From Rhynchopus euleeides (taxonomy: Eukaryota; Euglenozoa; Diplonemea; Diplonemida; Diplonemidae), in the NCBI GenBank assembly GCA_963210315.1, contig OY723266.1, forward strand, positions 124,001 to 188,000: a stretch of 64,000 nucleotides of DNA, in the 5' to 3' direction. This document shows positions 1 through 10,492 of this stretch, one piece after another. The position numbers and the translations under genes are program-made. The notes beneath the pieces are model-generated. The model searched no databases, was not told where the DNA came from, and worked only from the letters and a program-made list of their open reading frames with translations. Every line of letters starts with the position of its first letter. Position 1 is the stretch's first letter.

Positions 1-1003
1 ACCCTTTGCGGGAGGTCATGAAGAACTCAGCCCCGCCGGGGCCAACGCGGAGGGTGTATGGGCTGGGGTGCATGAGGATCACCTCGAGCTCCGCGACTGC
101 CCGTGCCCCACCCCCTTTGGGCTCCGGAAATTCCGCCGCAGACGGCGTGCCGTCGGGGTGCAGGTCTGCCACCTCCAGGGCCCCCTTGATGTGCAGCAGG
201 AGGTACGGCATGGGGTCCCCCGTGCGGCAAACAATGTCGCCCTCCGCCAGAGAGAGGACGTGCATCTCTGCGGCGAGGCGGGCCACAGCGGAGTGGTCTG
301 CCCCGGCGAAGGCTGCGACGCAGCGGAGGGCGCGGTGCTCCGGGGGCAGGGGGTCGTCGCCGCCCTGCGTCCCGAGGCGGATGCGCTCGCGCTCCGCGCG
401 GAGCGCGGAGGCGGGGACCTCGAGGAAGGTGGCGCCCCCCCTGCCGCAGACCACGCCGTAGGGGCAGCATCGCCACAGCAGGGCGCTGCGGGTGGGGAAG
501 ACGAGGCTGACCGCTTCGATGATTTGGGTGTCGCGTGCGGTCCGTTGGATGGTGGCCCGGCCGCTCAGGAGGATGGCGAAGAAGGGCGCCTCGCGTGGCC
601 TCACGACGACGTCGCCCTCCGAGAGGGTCACGCAGGTGCCCTGGAGCAGGATGCGGTCCACCGAGGCAGTGCTCCACCTGGAGAGAGTGTGGCAGCGGCG
701 TATGGCGATGTCTGCGGTGGTGCGGAGGTCGCGGAGCTGTGGCGGGGCGAGGGAGGCGACACTGGTGTGCTGGCGCCTACGGAGGGCGACGCCGCAGGCG
801 CGTGAGACGGCGCTGAGGGCTGCGTCCTGCAGGACGTCGAGGATGCATTGAGGTGCGTGTTGCAGGTCGCCCGGCGCCACCGACTCGGATCCGATGTCCT
901 GCAGTGTGAGCGGGGCGCTGGTGCCAGGCCCCGCTGCCTCGTGCAGCATCCTCCATGCGTCAGACCTCTCCGGGTCCTCCTGCAACAGACGTTCGATCTC
1001 CAT
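1..1003 (-). CDS. Protein with two cyclic-nucleotide-binding-like folds, 5' part, cut by window edge
   Basis: The minus-strand frame is open from an ATG at 1003 to the left edge, giving 334 codons without a stop. Two segments look like the beta-roll of cyclic-nucleotide-binding (CAP-type) domains. Residues about 125-155 contain LSEGDVVVRP followed by FFAILLSG. Residues about 247-278 contain LSLAEGDIVCRTGDPMPYLL followed by IKGALEV. Both follow the family pattern of a hydrophobic strand, acidic-Gly-Asp turn, strand, and small-residue-rich strand. The phosphate-binding cassette is not visible, so ligand binding is uncertain. Arg/Ala-rich stretches surround the folds. An AG acceptor lies about 50 bp upstream of the ATG. 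It could be a protein-kinase-A-regulatory-like or structural protein; the missing C-terminus would decide. Confidence 0.55.
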   Translation of the reverse strand, partial: MEIERLLQEDPERSDAWRMLHEAAGPGTSAPLTLQDIGSESVAPGDLQHAPQCILDVLQDAALSAVSRACGVALRRRQHTSVASLAPPQLRDLRTTADIAIRRCHTLSRWSTASVDRILLQGTCVTLSEGDVVVRPREAPFFAILLSGRATIQRTARDTQIIEAVSLVFPTRSALLWRCCPYGVVCGRGGATFLEVPASALRAERERIRLGTQGGDDPLPPEHRALRCVAAFAGADHSAVARLAAEMHVLSLAEGDIVCRTGDPMPYLLLHIKGALEVADLHPDGTPSAAEFPEPKGGGARAVAELEVILMHPSPYTLRVGPGGAEFFMTSRKG

Positions 1004-2444
1004 GATGTTGCGGCTTCCAGGCTCATGATGCGGGCTTTGCCGCGACCTGCGGGATGGGGGATGTGGTGGCGTGGGGTCGCATGGGGGTGCCAGCCCCACT
1101 CTTCAGTTGAGGGCGGCGGGGGAGGTGAGGAAGAGCAAAGGGGGGGGGAGGGGTGGGGGACGTCTGCACACCCGAGAGGGACAAAAGGGACAAGGGGAAA
1201 CGAGAGTCGCAGGGCGGGGGGTGGTGTCTGGTTTCCGTTAACACTGGCGTGGAGACTGCCAATCCACTCTGGCCTCAGGACTGTTGATGCATTGGCCGCT
1301 CCTTTGTGAAGTTGTGTTCGCCCGATGCACCGTGGAGGTGGAGGTGGGGTGGTGATGGGGCACGAGAAGAGAACACAAACCAGCAGGCTAAGCCTCAGTA
1401 TGAGCCCGTCGTGTCGCTGTCGCATGTTCCCTGATAATGGGTGCAACGACAAATTTCACTGCGCGTGAGATGAGCGCATCCACACACTTCGACACGGGAG
1501 TGTACGTTGTAATATTGAGTGCGGTGGGGTGCAACGTTATATGTTATCACCAGAAGGTGACAGAGACCCCGATAGGAAAGAATGGGACGTATTCCTGAAC
1601 GAAATGTTTTCAGGGGCCGACAAAAGTTAGCGGGGTGGGGGGCGGGGGGCTGGGTCTGAGGTGGTCGGAGGGTGGGGGAGATACGCACGACGCAGTGGCC
1701 GGGGCTTGGCATGTCACATGACATGCCATATCCAATAGCATCATGGATGTGGGCCGTCGAAGTGGCTGCAGCGTAACGTATGCACAACCTCTGTTGACCG
1801 CTGCCCACTGCGTCGTGTATGATTTAACCGGAGGGGGCAATGGACGAGTCCCAAGTGCCAAGTCCAGACTATTCACTTTCCAGGACCCTCACAGAAGACA
1901 CCTTCCTGGGGCTGCTGATGAAGGCGTGAGCAGTGAGCTGGTAAAAGAGGGGCGGGCCGGGTAGATACGAGCCGCATGGCAATTTCCGAACCTGAGGAAC
2001 GACACCTGCAGGATCTGTGAAACGGGTGTTCACGTCGGATATTCGTATGCGTTCGCCGGCCGTGTGAAAGGAGGAGGGGGTGCAACTACACGAGAGATTA
2101 AAGGAAGGGGTCAGAATACCGCATGTCGGTTACACAACATCTCGAGAAGACGACGTGGTAAGCGCATGCAAAGGGCAAGTGAAAGGCTGCGGATACTTCG
2201 CACTGGATACGTGTGGTCTGGTCACGTATCCAGCATCCCAGCCCGGTGGGTGGTGGACAAGCCCACATGTAAACAACGCCTCTGAAGGCAAGAAGGGCAA
2301 ATAATGGGGACGATGAAATTGATGACTGCAAAAAGATACAAGAGGGGAAGCAACTTTCTCAGGATCAGCTCACACGGCGATATGCGAAGCACCAACAAAC
2401 TACAGGGGTGCTGCAAGGGTCAATCAGACGTTTGTGACTTTCAT
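1004..2444. other. Intergenic spacer with no supported gene
   Basis: Only short overlapping frames of low-complexity composition are present on either strand. A purine-rich G-run stretch lies at about 1137-1165. I see no RNA gene or recognisable repeat. Confidence 0.5.
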
Positions 2445-4073
2445 CTAGGTGTGGCCAATCCACATGCGCTGCGAGGTTCTGGTGTACGACACACCACGGC
2501 CTGCCCTGCGTGGCACACGAACTCCGCGCGTTCCTTCAGCACATTGCGTTGCGTACGGCTCGTAGCGATACGTCCCTTGGGGCGGGCTCTCGTCACCTGG
2601 CAACGGCAAACCGTGATTGGCCAAGACCCTCTGCTGTGCTGCCGACAACTTGCGCAGCAAAGTGAACGCCTCAGTAGGCGGCTGTGGTATCCCTGCAAGG
2701 TTGTGCCAATGCGGCACACGCACCCGAGCCCACGGATGGAACGTGCTCTGTGGATCGGACGGCAGCAGTGGGCTCAACACGCGGTACTTCTTGTTGGGGG
2801 GGATGTACCCTACACGCCTGGCAGTGTGTGCGTTCCCGGCAAACAGGGCACGAACCTCCGCCAACACTGTCATTTCGACCCCCTCCCCGGAATCCTCATG
2901 ATCCCACACAGCCGGCAGGGGAAGGCAGTAGTGATGCCCAGTGGGTGCCGCGACCAGCTCACTTAGACACATGTATGTGTCGGGTTCCGATGTTGCACCC
3001 TGCATCAGCACATGCTCTTCGCGGAAAGGGCGTCCTGTGTCGCCACGTGGTGGGAAATACCACACGCGACAGCACTCAGAGGCCTTCTGTCGGTTGCCCA
3101 GGGTCAGACCACGGACCACATAGAGGTCGCGTTCGCTGTCCTTCTGTCGGGTCGCCTCGAAGCAGGAGTAGATGGAGGTAGCAGCCACTGTGGGCGAGAG
3201 GAGGACGCTCTTCAATGTTGTCGGGCAGAACCGGGGTGCATCTATGACCCTCACGGCCTCCTTGTTCACCCATACCGCCATGTTCAAGATGACTGTGAAT
3301 TCAGGTCGGAAACGCACAGGCAGACGGTCGTTGTCCTCTTTTCCCACTATTTCAAAGCACGTCGACTCGCGGACATACACAGCGAGCGATTCCTCGGAGG
3401 TGGCAGAAGGGTAAACCTCCATCGCAGGGATCGATGTCCGGATCGCATGCAGGGGGTGCTGCGTCCTGGCAAAGATCGGCGGCAGCAGCCCGTTGTCCCG
3501 CAGCAGCTCGAAAAGCGGGCGTTCCTCCTCAGGGATAAGGTTTCTGTCGGGCGTCTCTGGCAGGCGCCCTGCCCGCGCAAGGTCTGTGTTCTCGTCTGCA
3601 CCCTCCTGCACGCACTGGGGTGCGTGGCGCGGGTCCAGCTGCTTCCTCAAAAGCGCCACCACAGCGGGCGCCGCCACTGCCGTCGCATCCAGCTCCACCG
3701 CCGCGATGTAGTGATATAACGTGGCATGCACGTGCACGCGCGCAACAACCTGCTCGCCACACGCCACTTCATTCTCGCCCTGCAGAGTCACCTCTGCCAC
3801 CGCATCCCCGGTGCCTGTGACAGCCCGACACACCGTGTGCCCGACCAGCGTGCGCAGCTGTCTCGCAACACTCACGAGCATCTGCTTCCGCGGCACCGCC
3901 ACACACGCATGCGTACCCGGATTCGTCGTGTGGATCCAGCAATCGGCAGTCTCTGGCGATGACCTACGCACCACTTCCTCCGCTGCAGATACCTCGATCA
4001 CATCCTGCAGGTCCGTACACTCGGCCTCAAAGAGTTCACCGCAGACCGATTTTCCCCGATCACCATCTGGCAT
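2445..4073 (-). CDS. Uncharacterised protein A of a tandem paralogue pair
   Basis: A 542-residue frame starts at an ATG at 4073, just downstream of a CGACAG acceptor, and ends at a stop at 2445. I recognise no named domain. Residues about 24-195 (from VIEVSAAEEVVRRSS through EEERPLFELLRDNGLLP) are almost identical to the N-terminal part of the neighbour at 5125-6762. The rest aligns with it only loosely, sharing islands such as CFEA, VVRGLT, FPPR, EEH.LMQ, LPLPA and PWARV. No signal peptide or membrane segment is visible. The sharp change from near-identity to strong divergence points to recent gene conversion or partial duplication. The two genes may belong to a larger multigene family. Confidence 0.75.
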   Translation of the reverse strand: MPDGDRGKSVCGELFEAECTDLQDVIEVSAAEEVVRRSSPETADCWIHTTNPGTHACVAVPRKQMLVSVARQLRTLVGHTVCRAVTGTGDAVAEVTLQGENEVACGEQVVARVHVHATLYHYIAAVELDATAVAAPAVVALLRKQLDPRHAPQCVQEGADENTDLARAGRLPETPDRNLIPEEERPLFELLRDNGLLPPIFARTQHPLHAIRTSIPAMEVYPSATSEESLAVYVRESTCFEIVGKEDNDRLPVRFRPEFTVILNMAVWVNKEAVRVIDAPRFCPTTLKSVLLSPTVAATSIYSCFEATRQKDSERDLYVVRGLTLGNRQKASECCRVWYFPPRGDTGRPFREEHVLMQGATSEPDTYMCLSELVAAPTGHHYCLPLPAVWDHEDSGEGVEMTVLAEVRALFAGNAHTARRVGYIPPNKKYRVLSPLLPSDPQSTFHPWARVRVPHWHNLAGIPQPPTEAFTLLRKLSAAQQRVLANHGLPLPGDESPPQGTYRYEPYATQCAEGTRGVRVPRRAGRGVSYTRTSQRMWIGHT

Positions 4074-5124
4074 TTATGTGCAGACCGCACCTGTCGGGGC
4101 GTGGGTGGCATACAGACGCAATCACTCTGACCAGTACACATGTTGCAAGCTACACTACGGTGTTCAAAATGACCGCCCCCCCACCCCCCACACACACAAA
4201 CACACACCCTTTTTTTTGTCTTCCTCCTGTGGCAGGCGTGTTTCTAGTGGGGGATGAGGATAATACGTCCTCCCGCGGGCACCCGCCCCTTTTCCGGTTT
4301 CTGCCGCCAAGAGCCAGAGGTTCACTGACACACCGTGGCCTCCGGCGGCTGGGGGCCCATGTAGCGTGTGGCAGTCTCGCAACTAAGTCCTTGCACTTTT
4401 TCGCTGTGGCATACCAGGGGGTATCGTCGGAATAACGGTCCCAATGTTTGGGTTTTCCCCCAGCACCCGAGGAGGGCGCGAGCGGGAGAGGGACCGTGGA
4501 AGGAACCCATTCGGTGCAAGACCCAGGGCCACAACGGGGAGGAGGGACATTGGACACCATTTTGGCTGGAAAAATAACAGGGGCTTTCGGCTGGGGGGAC
4601 CGGGTATTAAAAATTCCCCTGTCCTGCGTGCCACGACAACTTCGACAACAGTCGCAACCCCCCCCCAAAGGTCGCAACCCGCCGCAAAAAAAGACGCAAC
4701 AGCACACACATACACATGATTCTTTTTGGAAAGCGTCGGTGGCACCTCGTAGTCGGGGCAGGCCAGAAACCTACACTTCAAGCCATAGGCAACACACACT
4801 GCACCACAATTCGTTGTTTGGGGAGGTCGCACCACCGAGCGAACTCTGGTGCGGCCTCAAGATACGTAGGAGCACCCACAGGGTTTGCACAACCAACCAA
4901 GAGGCCAGAAACACCAGGAAAACGCGGGATCTCCGCGGAAACGAATCACCAATCATCTGGTGCACACCGCGGCATGACTCTCGGTGTCGCTGCTTGGCAT
5001 ACTCGCCCATAAGGACAAAACCCATTTGCCGGTTAGCTTACTCTGAATCAGGTCGGCCGAGCCTCGCTTTGACAACGGGTGCTTTCGTATCCGAAGATCA
5101 CTGCAATGCACAACACCCACAGCT
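4074..5124. other. Spacer between the two paralogues; contains a short hairpin motif
   Basis: No supported gene. A pyrimidine-rich run at 4200-4225 may serve transcript processing. A GCACC...GGTGC stem-loop at about 4829-4852 resembles motifs near 19991, 22801, 30968 and 33894. A minus frame at 4150-4707 is open but compositionally unconvincing. Confidence 0.4.
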
Positions 5125-6762
5125 TCAGGGCTCCTTCCTCCGCTTCTTGCTGGTCGGCATGGCCTTGGGGGTCGGGCGATTCTCTGTGGGCTCGCCTCTC
5201 CTCTGACCGGATTCGGAACGGGCAGCGCTTTGAAGGTCGATACCCCCAGCCTCCAGCTTGCGGCGCTGATCGATAGACAGCTCGTGCTGCATCAGGGTCA
5301 TGAACCCCTCGACCTTCGATGTGTGCGTAGTGTCGTAGAAGTCTATCCAGGTGAGGCTGCAAACCCTTGCCCACGGTGCGGCTGGCGGGCGGGTGTCCTG
5401 AAAGAATACCGGCGCCTGCACATGGTACTGCACTCTGAGGGGAATGCGGGCGACATGTTCGGAAGTATGCGCCGGCCCAGCATAGAGATTCTTTGCAGCT
5501 GCCAGCACAGTGAGCTCCACACCACTTTGGGGCGTGGCGTTGGAGCGCCGTGCAGGCAGGGGCAACGCATAGCACAGGCCGGTGGCACTGGACACTTGCT
5601 GCAGGAACCGCTCCCGGTCTCGTACACCGGAAGAGGTAGGCGGGCTCTGCATAAGAATGTGCTCTTCCCAGACACGCCCAGTCTTGAGAGGCCGCGGGGG
5701 GAAGTGGTGCACATGCTGTCCGTCCTTCTTGGGGTCCCCCTGCGTCAGGCCCCGCACGACGTGTGGGTATGACTTTTTGTCCTTGCGTATCGCCTCGAAG
5801 CAGGAGTATATGGTGGTGTTGGGGACATCGTCGTTGGATGCGAGTGCCAGCTTCAGCGCATCAGGGCAGAAGCGGGGGGCATCGAGGAGCGTCACGACTT
5901 CCGCGTCGACCCACACCATGGCGCGCCACACGCCGAGGTAGTCGGCACGTGGGATGACAGGCAGGCGGCCGTTGACCTCGTCCCCCACTACCTCGAAGGA
6001 CATGTGGTGGACGGGGCCCTGTTCCCGAATATCGTCGGTGTAGGGCCCTGTATAGACTGCGACATCGTAGGAGGTCGATTTGATTGCGTGTAAGGCATGC
6101 TGCGTCCTGGCAAAGATCGACGGCAGCAGCCCGTTGTCCCGCAGCAGCTCGAAAAGCGGGCGTTCCTCCTCAGGGATAAGGTCTTCGTCCGGCAGGCGCC
6201 CTGCCCGCGCAAGGTCTGTGTTCTCGTCTGCACCCTCCTGCACGCACTGGGGTGCGTGGCGCGGGTCCAGCCGCTGCCTCAAAAGCGCCACCACAGCGGG
6301 CGCCGCCCCGCACACACCCGCCGCCACTGCCGTCGCATCCAGCTCCACCGCCGCGATGTAGTGATATAACGTGGCATGCACGTGCACGCGCGCAACAACC
6401 TGCTCGCCACACGCCACTTCATTCTCGCCCTGCAGAGTCACCTCTGCCACCGCATCCCCGGTGCCTGTGACAGCCCGACACACCGTGTGCCCGACCAGCG
6501 TGCGCAGCTGTCTCGCAACACTCACGAGCATCTGCTTCCGCGGCACCGCCACACACGCATGCGTACCCGGATTCGTCGTGTGGATCCAGCAATCGGCAGT
6601 CTCTGGCGATGACCTACGCACCACTTCCTCCGCTGCAGACACCTCGATCACCTCGTACAGCCTGCACATCAACCTCCTCTCGCTCTCGGGTGCCGCAATG
6701 TCCACCACGACGTCTGCCTCGTCCCACTGCATCGGAAAGTAGGGGAGATCGCCATAATCCAT
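5125..6762 (-). CDS. Uncharacterised protein B of a tandem paralogue pair
   Basis: The protein has 545 residues. I chose the ATG at 6762 because it is the first one after a CATCACAG acceptor; the frame is open further upstream to 6831. After a unique acidic N-terminus (MDYGDLPYFPMQWDEADVVV) it enters a stretch nearly identical to protein A, starting at EVIEVSAAEE. Within that stretch it carries a five-residue insertion (GVCGA type) and lacks a few residues near PDEDLIPEEE. The C-terminal half is a diverged homologue of protein A's. The extreme C-terminus is basic (KKRRKEP), which might be a nuclear localisation signal. Function is unknown, and no catalytic motif is visible. Confidence 0.75.
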   Translation of the reverse strand: MDYGDLPYFPMQWDEADVVVDIAAPESERRLMCRLYEVIEVSAAEEVVRRSSPETADCWIHTTNPGTHACVAVPRKQMLVSVARQLRTLVGHTVCRAVTGTGDAVAEVTLQGENEVACGEQVVARVHVHATLYHYIAAVELDATAVAAGVCGAAPAVVALLRQRLDPRHAPQCVQEGADENTDLARAGRLPDEDLIPEEERPLFELLRDNGLLPSIFARTQHALHAIKSTSYDVAVYTGPYTDDIREQGPVHHMSFEVVGDEVNGRLPVIPRADYLGVWRAMVWVDAEVVTLLDAPRFCPDALKLALASNDDVPNTTIYSCFEAIRKDKKSYPHVVRGLTQGDPKKDGQHVHHFPPRPLKTGRVWEEHILMQSPPTSSGVRDRERFLQQVSSATGLCYALPLPARRSNATPQSGVELTVLAAAKNLYAGPAHTSEHVARIPLRVQYHVQAPVFFQDTRPPAAPWARVCSLTWIDFYDTTHTSKVEGFMTLMQHELSIDQRRKLEAGGIDLQSAARSESGQRRGEPTENRPTPKAMPTSKKRRKEP

Positions 6763-8413
6763 GCACCCCAAGCCCGTCTGTCTGTGATGGCCTTCACCTC
6801 TACCCGTTGCTTGTTGTGAACTCGAATGCACGACGGCAAAAAACTACGTGCACCTAGTTGAGCAGCAGCACAGCCTGAATCACAGGGGTGCCAGAAATGG
6901 ATCGCCGTGTGTGATGAGAGGTCTGGGGTAGGGGTGGGGCGGGGGTCCACCACTACTGCTGAAATGGAAAGAGGGGCGAATGCGAACAGCTCCCGAGCTC
7001 CTTTCGGAAGAGCCCACGCCCTGAAAGGCTGGTAACGTTGTAAGAAAAAGACAACAAGTGCAACACTGCGCATGCGGGGGCCCAATTTCACTGGGCCCTA
7101 GTTGCCCCCCACCCCCCTCCCCATTCCGCCCCACCCCACTGCGGTGCCGTGCTCCCGACAGCATTGCAGACTATGGCACACCCCGCTTCCCGGGTTCGCA
7201 GAAAATAAGAAGCAACATCGGCGTATTGCAAGGAAGGAGTATGCACAAGAAGATCAAGGGGTGTTGTTTGTTGCAAGAAATACTGAGCTTTGGCACGGCC
7301 AAAAGTCCCCACCCTCCGCCGAGAGAGCGCGTGGGAGCGGGTCGCACAATGAGAGACATTTTCGCCTTGTGACGTGACTATTTCACACAGCACTGCACTG
7401 CCCACCTGAACCGGTACCACGGGGATGTGGGGGGTTCGGGGATTTCCAGCAGCAGCACTTTCCGGGAAAGTTGCTCCCAGATCCTCCTCTCTCTAGCCTG
7501 CCAAGCGGTGTAACGCGTACCAGCTTCTGGACATTTCCAGTTGGGGGTCGCTCACCTTTGATGCTACGCATCATGACAGTTCGAGCGGGGAAGTGGCATT
7601 CAGTTGCCCTGACCGTGCTGTCCACACGCGCTTCATCACGCAAAAGGGTTTGCTTGTTGGCGTGTGGAACCATCAGCGCATACAGATGCGATCACGTTAG
7701 TCGGGGCGGAAAAAAATGAAATGGACACTTTTCTGTAGATAACTTCAACCAACAGGGCCCCAAAACACTACGTAGCTGCCCCCGCCGCCCGCCCCCCGCA
7801 ACAAACAAGGCCAGACAGGCGCCCTATCGGCACACAGTGTGTTGGCAATGTTGGACGAGTGGGCTGGCATCGAACAGAGGTCAACGAGACGCTGCTGCAG
7901 GAGCAGAGAGGGTCGGGCACGATAATATTGTACAATTCACTGGGGGCCCTCGCTACCAGTCACAGCTCGTCAGTCAGTGAGGGGAAGTGGGCCGCGGCTC
8001 ACTTGTCCTCACTCAGTCACACTTGGTAGCGAGGGCCCCCACCGTGAGTCATTCGACTCTTCGCAACTGTGATGATCCAGGAGCTGGGGTGGTGCTGCAG
8101 GCACCCACACCAGACAACAGCTGGGCTGGTACTTTCCTGGGAAAGGCTGCAGCGAGATTCCGGGAAAAGAAAACAAGGCAAGGGGGCAATGCGAAGGGGA
8201 ACTGAACGTGTGTCTGCGGATGGTGGAGCTGCAAACAGCTCACCCCGCTGTGTGGCAGGATTCCGAAGCGAAGACAACAATGGATGGGGTGGCACAGTGC
8301 CGTTCAAAACAGTAAAGATCGAATCAAGAGTTGTGTATTCGGCGCCTTTGACTTTTGGACCTTCGCTTCTGCGGATGCAGAGACTCGGAAACACGGTTTC
8401 ACACACTAATAAC
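6763..8413. other. Intergenic spacer with a strong inverted repeat
   Basis: No supported gene. The only notable structure is the inverted repeat at 7941-8041, listed separately. Confidence 0.45.
7941..8041. repeat. Perfect 18-bp inverted repeat (hairpin or MITE-like)
   Basis: Arms 7941-7958 (TGGGGGCCCTCGCTACCA) and 8024-8041 are exact reverse complements. The spacer is 65 bp, and its ends continue the pairing imperfectly (CAGTCAGTGAGG against CCTCACTCAGTC). It could be a hairpin precursor RNA, a terminator-like structure or a tiny non-autonomous element. No clear target-site duplication is visible. Confidence 0.7.
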
Positions 8414-9562
8414 TCAGTCTGGCAGAGAGGTCAGAGGGTATGGCACAGGGGCAACGCACACAGCACCCCGCACACACTCAAACACCCACTGCCCGCAGTG
8501 GGTGACTGCGAAGACACCGGTGCTGCCTTCCACCTCAGAGGCAGGGCCGATGGGCTCACCGGTGGTGACGTCGCGATACTGCGTGCCCTGCCCGTAGGCC
8601 CGTGTGGCAATGAAGGCATCGCACCCGGGTATGGCGACATGCGGCGTGTCGTAGCCGTGCAGCGCCACCACCCCGGTGCACACCCACTCCCCGGCACGCC
8701 ACAGCCTCAGCGACTTCCGGCTCGCCGTCACCACCACGCCCCCGCCCCCGCTCACAGCAAGGTAGAACACGGCGCCTGTGTGCTTCAGGACGTGGGTACA
8801 CCGGGGCACGTCCCCACCGAGCGACCACACCCGCACCGTGCGGTCGCCCGAGGCCGAGAGGAGTGCCGTGTCGGTGGCGGCGATGCCCGACACCCACGCG
8901 GTGTGGCCCGGCAGGACATGCAAGCAGGCCCCCGTGCCGACGTCCCACACCCGGAGCGACCTGTCGTCCCCGCCTGCCGCCAGGAGGCTGCCGCAGCAGG
9001 TGAATGCTGCGGCGTTCGCCCGGAGCCCTGCCTGCACGCGGAAGCGCAGCTCGCCCGTCGCGGCGCTGCGGAGGGAGACGCCGCCGCGCACCGACGCGAC
9101 CCACCTGCCGCAGGGGGAGCACTGCACCGACACCCTCGGGGCTGTGGGCTCCTTTGCTGCCCACAGTCGTGTGCATGTCTCGGTGTCCCACAGAGACACG
9201 CAGGCCTGCTCGGCAAAGGCGACGCGCCTGTCGCAGGGCGACAGCGACACGGCATAGGCCCTGCAGGGGTACGCAACGTCTGCACGCACGTCGGCCTGCC
9301 CTGCGACGAGCTCGACCTCCCCGCCCGCGCAAAGCGGCGTGTGGCAGAGCGGCGTGTCTGGCCCCCCCAGGGGCTCGGCTCCCAGTTGCGGCCCGGCCAT
9401 ACGCAACCCCAGGACTGCGGCGGCGCGCCGCCGCACTGCCTGGCTCTGGAGGCAGAGCATCTCGTGCAGGACGCGCTGGCGGAGGGACTCCACGGTGTCG
9501 TCACCCTCCACACTGACCACGCAGCATTCGCCTGTTGCAGCGTGGCGTGCACTGACCTCCAT
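8414..9562 (-). CDS. Ubiquitin-like plus WD40-repeat protein, copy 1
   Basis: A 382-residue protein. I chose ATG 9562 (MEVSARHAATGE) because the paralogue at 11600 starts the same way (MEVSVRHVPSGQ) and a CTCTCAG acceptor lies just upstream. The frame is open to 9664, but that extension is proline/threonine low complexity. Residues 1-80 resemble a ubiquitin-like fold (CCVVSVEGDDTVESLRQRV, with a later GGEVELV strand). From about residue 95 there are WD40 blades with SPCD/SPCGRWVAS and W-D endings such as VSLWDTET, SLRVWDVGTG and TVRVWSLGG. WD40 propellers are scaffolds, and the partner is unknown. The gene neighbours its paralogue head to tail. Confidence 0.8.
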   Translation of the reverse strand: MEVSARHAATGECCVVSVEGDDTVESLRQRVLHEMLCLQSQAVRRRAAAVLGLRMAGPQLGAEPLGGPDTPLCHTPLCAGGEVELVAGQADVRADVAYPCRAYAVSLSPCDRRVAFAEQACVSLWDTETCTRLWAAKEPTAPRVSVQCSPCGRWVASVRGGVSLRSAATGELRFRVQAGLRANAAAFTCCGSLLAAGGDDRSLRVWDVGTGACLHVLPGHTAWVSGIAATDTALLSASGDRTVRVWSLGGDVPRCTHVLKHTGAVFYLAVSGGGGVVVTASRKSLRLWRAGEWVCTGVVALHGYDTPHVAIPGCDAFIATRAYGQGTQYRDVTTGEPIGPASEVEGSTGVFAVTHCGQWVFECVRGAVCVAPVPYPLTSLPD

Positions 9563-10492
9563 CGGCAGGGGAGGGGGGAGGGGGGTGGCTGAGAGGGAGG
9601 TGGTGGTGGTGGTGGTGGGGAAGGGGGGTGGGGGTGGCTGTAAGAGAGAGTCTGGGGCGGCCATGGACGGGGAGAGGGTGAAGGGGGTGGCATTTTGATG
9701 TGTGCGGTGGCTGTTGCCTCATCGTCATACAAAAAATGGGCAGTTTGCGGGCTGTGTCCCACGTTTTCGAGCAGCCCGTACTGTGTCCTCCCCCCCCTTG
9801 CTCTCGTCAGGTCCAGGGGCAAGAATCTTTGGAGCCTGGAGTGATCGGTTCCCAGGCAGACACTGTGCTCACAACGGGTGGGGGCTTTGCCAGTGTTGCA
9901 GCCCCCTTGGATATGCTGTAAAGCAGGGTAGGAGAGAGTTGCAGCAAAATCTAGTAAAAAGGTGGGGATAGTGAGGCAGAAAATTTCACAAGCTGGACCC
10001 GCCGTCCTATCAAAAGAAAGGAGGCGGAGGAGGCGATGTGTTTGTTTCATCAACTCGGAACCAAGTTGAATACAAAGTGGTTTCTTGAAATTTCAGGAGC
10101 AGCTTGGCGTCCTGACGTCAAGAAGAAAGTCACTTCACCATTCAGCAGCAACCGCTCTTAGCCTGTATTTTGTTTGGTGATGCGTTGATGCGTTGACGCT
10201 TCTACACACAAAACCCTGAAACGATCATCACAACCCTGAGCCTGATGAAGGATGGGGTTAGTGTATAGAGCACGTTTGTATGCTTGCTGTGGTGGGTGAC
10301 TTTCTGCTCACACGAGTGTGCAGAAAAAGCGAACCAGGTTATCGCGCCTCACCGTCGCCTGTGCGGAACGTTCTGACTTGATTTTGCTTTTGTTTTGAGC
10401 CATTCAAAATGGATGGTGAAGATGCCTCAACACAGGCAACACAGGCAAGGCTATCAGTCCTTTGTGAGCTTCAGCAGGTCTGCAGGGCACTC
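9563..10492. other. Intergenic spacer, no supported gene
   Basis: Short unsupported frames only. A GTG/GGT-rich tract follows the ATG of the upstream WD40 gene and reads as a polypyrimidine tract on the transcribed strand. Confidence 0.45.

Noticed and set aside
4557..4567. CCATTTTGGCT, matching part of the dinoflagellate spliced leader
   Set aside because: Only 11 bases match, the leader's ends are absent, and it is on the opposite strand from the genes. Chance is likely.
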